Below, in pieces: positions 31,851-36,572 of a DNA stretch of 36,572 bases. The translations under genes and the position numbers were made by a program. Source of the stretch: an uncultured Erythrobacteraceae bacterium (lineage in GTDB: Bacteria > Pseudomonadota > Alphaproteobacteria > Sphingomonadales > Sphingomonadaceae); assembly GCA_946482075.1 (NCBI GenBank), contig CAMLQG010000027.1:1-36572 (forward strand). Direction: 5' to 3'. The notes under the pieces were generated by a model, which did no database searches, was not told where the DNA came from, and saw only the letters and a program-made list of their open reading frames with translations. Positions within the stretch are counted from its first letter, which is position 1. Each line of letters starts with the position of its first letter.

Positions 31851-32978
31851 TTGAGCAGCAAGAAGGTGGCTCTCATAACCGGTGTGACGGGGCAAGATGG
31901 GTCCTATCTCGCCGAATTCTTGCTTGAGAAGGGATATGAGGTCCACGGCATCAAGCGCCGCGCCTCCCTGTTCAACACGCAGCGCATCGATCACATCTAT
32001 CAGGATCCGCACGCGCCTTCGGCCGATCTGCGGCTGCATTACGGCGACTTGTCCGATACGTCGAACCTGACGCGCATCATCCAGGAAATCCAGCCGGACG
32101 AGGTCTACAATCTCGGCGCCCAGAGCCATGTTGCGGTGAGCTTCGAAGCGCCCGAATATACAGCGGACGTGGATGCGATCGGTACGCTGCGTCTGCTGGA
32201 AGCGATCCGCTTCCTGGGGTTGGAAAAGAAGACGCGCTTCTACCAGGCGTCCACTTCGGAACTTTACGGGTTGGTGCAGGAAATTCCCCAGCGCGAGACC
32301 ACGCCGTTCTATCCCCGCAGCCCTTATGCCGTGGCCAAGCTCTATGCCTACTGGATCACGGTCAACTACCGCGAAGCCTATGGCATGTATGCCTGCAACG
32401 GCGTGCTGTTCAATCACGAGAGCCCCCGTCGGGGCGAAACCTTCGTTACCCGCAAGATCACCCGGGGTCTCTCCAACATCGCCCAGGGGCTCGAACCTTG
32501 CCTGTATATGGGAAACATCGATTCCCTGCGCGACTGGGGCCATGCCAAGGATTATGTCCGCATGCAGTGGATGATGCTGCAGCAGGACGAACCCGATGAT
32601 TTCGTCATCGCCACCGGCGTGCAATATTCGGTGCGCGAGTTCATCACCTGGTCGGCCGCGCATCTCGGGATCACCCTGCGTTTCGAGGGGGACGGCGTCG
32701 AGGAAGTGGGCATAGTCGATGCGGTGAGCGGCGGCGATGCTCCGGCAGTCGCGCCGGGCGACGTGATCGTGCGCATCGATCCGCGCTATTTCCGCCCGGC
32801 GGAAGTCGAAACCCTGCTTGGCGATCCGGCCAAGGCCAAGCAGAAGATGGGCTGGGTGCCGGAAATCACCGTTCAGGAGATGTGCGAGGAAATGGTCACC
32901 GAAGATCTCAAGGTCGCCAAGCGCCACGCGCTTCTCAAGGCACACGGATACAACGTGCCCGTGTCGCTGGAATCGTAG
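31851..32978 (+). CDS. gmd: GDP-mannose 4,6-dehydratase
   Basis: The product is 375 residues starting at a TTG with AGGAG 7-11 bases upstream. It is an NADP-dependent extended short-chain dehydrogenase. The cofactor loop is [10 protein letters not shown] (11-20). The catalytic set is in STSELYG (134-140) and Tyr159-Lys163 ([12 protein letters not shown]). [18 protein letters not shown] is the typical Gmd signature. It converts GDP-mannose to GDP-4-keto-6-deoxymannose, the substrate of the next gene. Fcl follows after 17 bases, giving a complete GDP-L-fucose branch. Confidence 0.96.
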   Translation: MSSKKVALITGVTGQDGSYLAEFLLEKGYEVHGIKRRASLFNTQRIDHIYQDPHAPSADLRLHYGDLSDTSNLTRIIQEIQPDEVYNLGAQSHVAVSFEAPEYTADVDAIGTLRLLEAIRFLGLEKKTRFYQASTSELYGLVQEIPQRETTPFYPRSPYAVAKLYAYWITVNYREAYGMYACNGVLFNHESPRRGETFVTRKITRGLSNIAQGLEPCLYMGNIDSLRDWGHAKDYVRMQWMMLQQDEPDDFVIATGVQYSVREFITWSAAHLGITLRFEGDGVEEVGIVDAVSGGDAPAVAPGDVIVRIDPRYFRPAEVETLLGDPAKAKQKMGWVPEITVQEMCEEMVTEDLKVAKRHALLKAHGYNVPVSLES

Positions 32979-32995
32979 GAAAAGGAACGGCGGCG

Positions 32996-33952
32996 ATGCG
33001 TGTTTTCGTGGCAGGTCACCGGGGCATGGTGGGGGGCGCGATCAGCCGCAAGCTGGCCGAGCGTGGTACCGAGGTGGTGACGCGCACTCACGCCGAGCTC
33101 GATCTGACGGATCAGGCTGCGGTTCGCGATTTCTTCTCCGGCACGCAACTGGACGCGGTTGTCCTCGCGGCAGCCAAGGTTGGCGGCATCCACGCGAACA
33201 ACACCTATCCCGCGGAGTTCATCTACGAAAACCTGATGATCGAATGCAATGTGATCCACAGCGCATTCACCGCCGGGGTTCGCAAGCTGCTGTTCCTCGG
33301 TTCCTCGTGCATCTATCCGCGCGCCGTCGCCCAGCCGATGCGGGAAGATGCGCTGCTGACCGATGTACTCGAACCCACGAACGAGCCCTATGCCGTGGCC
33401 AAGATCGCGGGCATCAAATTGTGCGAAAGCTACAACCGACAATACGGCACCGATTATCGCAGCGTCATGCCGACCAATCTCTACGGCCCGGGCGACAATT
33501 TCCATCCCGAGAACTCGCATGTGCTGCCCGCACTGATCCGCCGTTTCCACGAGGCGGTGCGCGATGGGGTGAAGGAAGTCACCATTTGGGGTACCGGCAC
33601 GCCGCGTCGCGAATTCCTGCATGTCGATGACATGGCGGAAGCCTCGCTGTTCGTGTTCGGTCTGCCGATAGAGGATTACCAGGCGAACACGCAGCCCATG
33701 CTCAGCCACGTCAATGTCGGCTATGGCGAGGATGTGACCATTCGTGAACTCGCCGAACTCGTGGCGAAGACCACTGGCTTCGTCGGCAAGATCGTGTTTG
33801 ATCCCAGCAAGCCAGACGGCACCATACGCAAGCTCATGGATTCGAGCCGCCTGACTGCGATGGGGTGGAAGCCCGCCATCAACCTGACCGAGGGCGTCGG
33901 CGAGACCTATGAATGGTTTCTCGCCAATGAGGCCTCGCGCCGCGCAGCCTGA
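32996..33952 (+). CDS. fcl: GDP-L-fucose synthase
   Basis: The product is 318 residues. The ATG at 32996 has AGGAAAAGGAACGG upstream; an in-frame extension into gmd is not used. It is an NADPH-dependent epimerase-reductase that finishes GDP-L-fucose. The cofactor loop is GHRGMVG (7-13). Catalytic positions are Ser-Ser-Cys (SSCIYP, 103-108) and Tyr132-Lys136 (PYAVAK). [19 protein letters not shown] lies further on. The stop is only 9 bases from the convergent beta-helix gene, with no clear terminator. Confidence 0.96.
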   Translation: MRVFVAGHRGMVGGAISRKLAERGTEVVTRTHAELDLTDQAAVRDFFSGTQLDAVVLAAAKVGGIHANNTYPAEFIYENLMIECNVIHSAFTAGVRKLLFLGSSCIYPRAVAQPMREDALLTDVLEPTNEPYAVAKIAGIKLCESYNRQYGTDYRSVMPTNLYGPGDNFHPENSHVLPALIRRFHEAVRDGVKEVTIWGTGTPRREFLHVDDMAEASLFVFGLPIEDYQANTQPMLSHVNVGYGEDVTIRELAELVAKTTGFVGKIVFDPSKPDGTIRKLMDSSRLTAMGWKPAINLTEGVGETYEWFLANEASRRAA

Positions 33953-33961
33953 CCCAGCAGA

Positions 33962-35905
33962 TCAGTCCGGAATCCGCTGTAAGGGCAGCAGTTTCGCCAA
34001 TGCCGCCCGACGTTGGGCCAGGATCGTGCGGTTTCCGGCCCTTTTGAGCTCGGCTGCAAGGGCGCCGGGGCGAACATCGTCCAGGCGGATGGCGTGCGAG
34101 TCTTCGACCTTCAGCAAAGGCATGGTCGATGGATCGGCGTAGACAAATTTCTTGCCCTGCATCCAATTGCCTCTGATCACATTGTTGTCCGGCGTGGCGC
34201 GGTCGACGATCCGCTCCCTTGCGAGGTTCGGATAGCGCTTGCGCCAGGCTGCGCTCGTGGTCGGCATCGCATTGAACTTTTCCGCGAGCTTGCGATTGAA
34301 CGCTCCGGCATGGCCTGTCACGCCGCGGCTGTCGGCATAGATCGCGCCGCGCGTGAAAGCGGTGAGAAGATTGTCCGAGACCAGATTGTCCTTCCCTCCG
34401 CCGATGACGATGCCGAAATCCCCGCCGATCACGACATTGCCTGAGGCAATCGTGCCGCTTGCCTGATCGTCGAGATAGATTCCGGACAGGAATACGGTCT
34501 TCTTTCCGGGCGTCCCCAGATCATGGATGTAATTGCCCGAGATCGTGTTTCCGCGCTCGCTCCAGTCGGCGCCCATATAGATCGCGCCCGCATCCTCCGT
34601 ATCGCGCAGCACATCGGATATCTCGTTGCCGGACACCAGATTGTCGTTGCCGCCGATCTGTACCGCGAGATGATCTCCCCCGGTGATCAAGGAGCCGGTC
34701 ACGCTGTTGCCGACGCCGGCGAGTTGAACGCCGCCCCGATAGCTGGGCGAATCCTGCCCGAAATCCGAGATGACGCCGTTGATGAAGCTGTGTCCGCCGG
34801 GTGAGAGCTTTGCCCGGTCGCCGCCGATCAGGACGACGCCTCGTTCCCCTGTTTGGGAGATTACAGAGTCTCGGATCGCGACGTTTCGGCCTCCCGTCAC
34901 CACTATGCCATGGCCCCCCGTCTGGCGTACGGCGATACCGGACAGTTCCACGTCGCTTGAATTCTCGGCGCGCACGGCCGCCCCCAGGGCGCGGTCGAAT
35001 GCGATGCCGGTAATCGTGACGTTGTGCGCCCCGGAAAGGACCAGAAGCTCACGGGTCACCGCGATTTCCACCTTGGGCCCTGCCGAGGAGGGCGTCGGCA
35101 GGAAGAGCGCCAGCCGGCGTTCCGGCAGGACGACGAACGTTCCAGGCCGCAATCCGTTGATCGTGTTTTCGACATAGAGCCGGACATTGGGGCGCGCTGC
35201 CAAAGGCGATCGAAGGGGGGAAAGGCGGATTTCGCCCGTCGGGCCGATGCTGGATATGGGCGTGAGTTCGAAGTTCCAGTCCGAACTCCAATATCCGCCT
35301 GCCCAGAGATTCCGGTTATCCGGTTCGGGCTTGGCCGGCAGGCTCGTCTTCAGCAGGAGACCCTGCGTGGCATCCGTGCCGGATGGCGGAGACAGGAGCG
35401 TTCCGGCAGCGAAACCCTGGCTCGGCCAGCGCGCCGGGCGCAGCCGTGCGCTGCCCTGGAACAGCATGAAGCCCGCATGGGGGACGGACAGAAACGCGCC
35501 ACGGCGCACCAGTCCGATCGAACCATCGCCGGGGGGAAGATCGATCGCCAGCGTGCCGGCGGGCAGGTCGGGCGCGTCGCTCCGTGTCGCCGGTCGGGAG
35601 GAGATCGACGCGGAACCGATGATGCGCGTGCTCTTCGCGCCGGCTCCGGCGATGATGAGGGGGTTATCGGGCGTTCCGCCATGCTGGGCGTCGATTCTGA
35701 TCGACTGCGTGATGGCATGGACCCCCGGCGGTATGCTGATCGTGATCGGCTCGCCCTTCGGCAGTCGCGCGCGTATGTCTGGCACTGCCGCGATCGCGTC
35801 CTCGATCTCGGGATAGGCTCGCGAGCCTACCTTGAGCTCGGCCGCGACGCCGGGCGTGGAGAGCAGAAGGAGAACCACGCCTGACAGGATGTTCGATAGC
35901 TTCAT
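33962..35905 (-). CDS. Secreted right-handed parallel beta-helix protein
   Basis: The product is 647 residues with a signal peptide (1-22, ending GVAA). The central part (about 290-560) has repeated short strands with Gly/Asn/Asp turns, e.g. NVTITGIAFDRALGAAVRAE, GIVVTGGRNVAIRDSVIS and GNDNLVSGNEISDV, as in pectate-lyase-like parallel beta-helices. An upstream segment with LYVENTINGLRPGTFVVLPE resembles the N-terminal parts of beta-helix polysaccharide-active enzymes. I cannot assign a lyase, epimerase or hydrolase activity. Position beside the GDP-fucose genes and an acyltransferase suggests it acts on a fucose-containing polysaccharide. It follows the acyltransferase gene on the same strand (57-base gap). 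Confidence 0.8.
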   Translation of the reverse strand: MKLSNILSGVVLLLLSTPGVAAELKVGSRAYPEIEDAIAAVPDIRARLPKGEPITISIPPGVHAITQSIRIDAQHGGTPDNPLIIAGAGAKSTRIIGSASISSRPATRSDAPDLPAGTLAIDLPPGDGSIGLVRRGAFLSVPHAGFMLFQGSARLRPARWPSQGFAAGTLLSPPSGTDATQGLLLKTSLPAKPEPDNRNLWAGGYWSSDWNFELTPISSIGPTGEIRLSPLRSPLAARPNVRLYVENTINGLRPGTFVVLPERRLALFLPTPSSAGPKVEIAVTRELLVLSGAHNVTITGIAFDRALGAAVRAENSSDVELSGIAVRQTGGHGIVVTGGRNVAIRDSVISQTGERGVVLIGGDRAKLSPGGHSFINGVISDFGQDSPSYRGGVQLAGVGNSVTGSLITGGDHLAVQIGGNDNLVSGNEISDVLRDTEDAGAIYMGADWSERGNTISGNYIHDLGTPGKKTVFLSGIYLDDQASGTIASGNVVIGGDFGIVIGGGKDNLVSDNLLTAFTRGAIYADSRGVTGHAGAFNRKLAEKFNAMPTTSAAWRKRYPNLARERIVDRATPDNNVIRGNWMQGKKFVYADPSTMPLLKVEDSHAIRLDDVRPGALAAELKRAGNRTILAQRRAALAKLLPLQRIPD

Positions 35906-35962
35906 ATCTCTGTCCTACCATCCGGCTGGCCCGATGTTCCGGGATTGCGCCGAACCGGGCAA

Positions 35963-36572
35963 TCAACCCGGTTCCTTGCTTGCATGAGGTAGCGGCGGCG
36001 TCTCCACGGTAGGCGGCGGTCGGTGCAGGCTGCGCCGGAGACTGTCGGTCAGCGGCAGTTCGACAAGCAGATGGAGCACTACGGCGACCAGCGTGGTCAG
36101 CAGCAGGCCTGTCGCGGCAGCGATCCAGGGCTCTGCCGCGCCGAGGGATGGCCCCATCCGCACAGCGAGCTTATCGACTGCCGAAAGCACCAGCGGGTGG
36201 ATGAGATAAAGCACATAACTCGCGCCACCCAGCAACTGGATCCATCGTTGACGGAGGCTATATCCCATCTCGTCGAGCGATATGGCGGCAGCCACGATGC
36301 CCATGGCGGGGATGCCGCTCCACAGGGCGCGCTCGCCTTTGAAGACGAGGCCGTGTCCGACGAGGATCGCGAAACCGATGATCAGTACTGCCAGTGCGAG
36401 GGCGCGCGGCATGCGCCAACCGCGGCCGTGCGCGTAGCCGATCAGCATTCCGAAGGCGAATTCCAGGATGATCGGATTGGCGTAGAAGCGGCCGATCGCT
36501 TCCTGCGGATTGAGGAGGATGCCGAGACCGACGAGCGCCGCAAGCAGCGTCGTCACCGCCGCGACGCGCGGA
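35963..36572 (-). CDS. Acyltransferase-3-family membrane protein (5' part outside window)
   Basis: The frame is open to the right edge of the window, so only the C-terminal 202 residues are seen. They contain about five hydrophobic segments, with ILEFAFGMLIGYAHGRGWRM, WIQLLGGASYVLYLIHPLVL and a final VAVVLHLLVELPL. This is the C-terminal pattern of the acyltransferase-3 (OafA/ExoZ-type) family, whose LGxxSYxLYLIH motif is clear. Such enzymes O-acetylate or succinylate surface polysaccharides. The catalytic N-terminal histidine lies outside. It precedes the beta-helix gene on the same strand, and both may modify the polymer fed by the GDP-fucose genes. Confidence 0.85.
   Translation of the reverse strand, partial: PRVAAVTTLLAALVGLGILLNPQEAIGRFYANPIILEFAFGMLIGYAHGRGWRMPRALALAVLIIGFAILVGHGLVFKGERALWSGIPAMGIVAAAISLDEMGYSLRQRWIQLLGGASYVLYLIHPLVLSAVDKLAVRMGPSLGAAEPWIAAATGLLLTTLVAVVLHLLVELPLTDSLRRSLHRPPPTVETPPLPHASKEPG

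Overview
The window looks like chromosomal DNA from a GC-rich alphaproteobacterium, most likely a sphingomonad (Sphingomonadales). The grounds are the gene families (Tad pilus operon, TorF/Gcw_chp-type porin, collagen-like lipoprotein, DUF3649-DUF3325-PepSY cassette), the many ATGA/TGATG gene overlaps, and the CCGTTCGTSCTGAGC-type intergenic inverted repeats. Genus and species cannot be fixed from the sequence alone. I saw no rRNA, tRNA, CRISPR array, insertion sequence or prophage.

Region by region: (1) 1-8926, minus strand: a tightly overlapping Tad/Flp pilus secretion operon, cpaB-cpaC-cpaE-tadA-tadB-tadC-tadD-tadG-like. The last gene runs off the left edge. No Flp pilin, prepilin peptidase (CpaA) or CpaD lies in the visible part. 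(2) 8927-13850: a signalling island. It holds a membrane protein with a degenerate histidine-kinase core, a convergent intact soluble histidine kinase with the same H-box signature, a single-domain response regulator, a 50-residue cysteine-rich mini-protein and a degenerate GGDEF-EAL protein. Both kinase genes have a pair of TACGTA palindromes upstream, which suggests one shared regulator. (3) 13999-15549: a collagen-like (Gly-Pro-Ser/Thr) lipoprotein. (4) 16014-21017: an orphan ParB-like protein, an MFS exporter with a C-terminal soluble domain, a TIM-barrel isomerase-like protein and a sterol-desaturase-family membrane enzyme, with inverted repeats between them. (5) 21168-23334: an iron-uptake inner-membrane cassette (PepSY-TM protein, DUF3325, DUF3649) behind a candidate Fur box. 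(6) 23655-24847: a small exported protein of unknown function translationally coupled to a TorF-family porin-like protein. (7) 25027-29391: an OmpR/EnvZ-type two-component pair, then a beta-carbonic anhydrase coupled to a SulP transporter (probable bicarbonate uptake). (8) 29476-33952: manA-manC divergent from gmd-fcl, a GDP-mannose to GDP-L-fucose pathway for a fucose-containing surface polysaccharide. Phosphomannomutase is absent here. (9) 33962-36572: a secreted parallel beta-helix protein and the end of an acyltransferase-3 gene, plausibly acting on that polysaccharide.

The most unusual material is the 9-14 kb signalling island beside the pilus operon and the repeated CTGC-N3-GCAG-type palindromes in the sugar-nucleotide and carbonic anhydrase promoter regions. 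These resemble sites of PhaR/AniA-type regulators. Functional links are inferred from gene order and motifs only.
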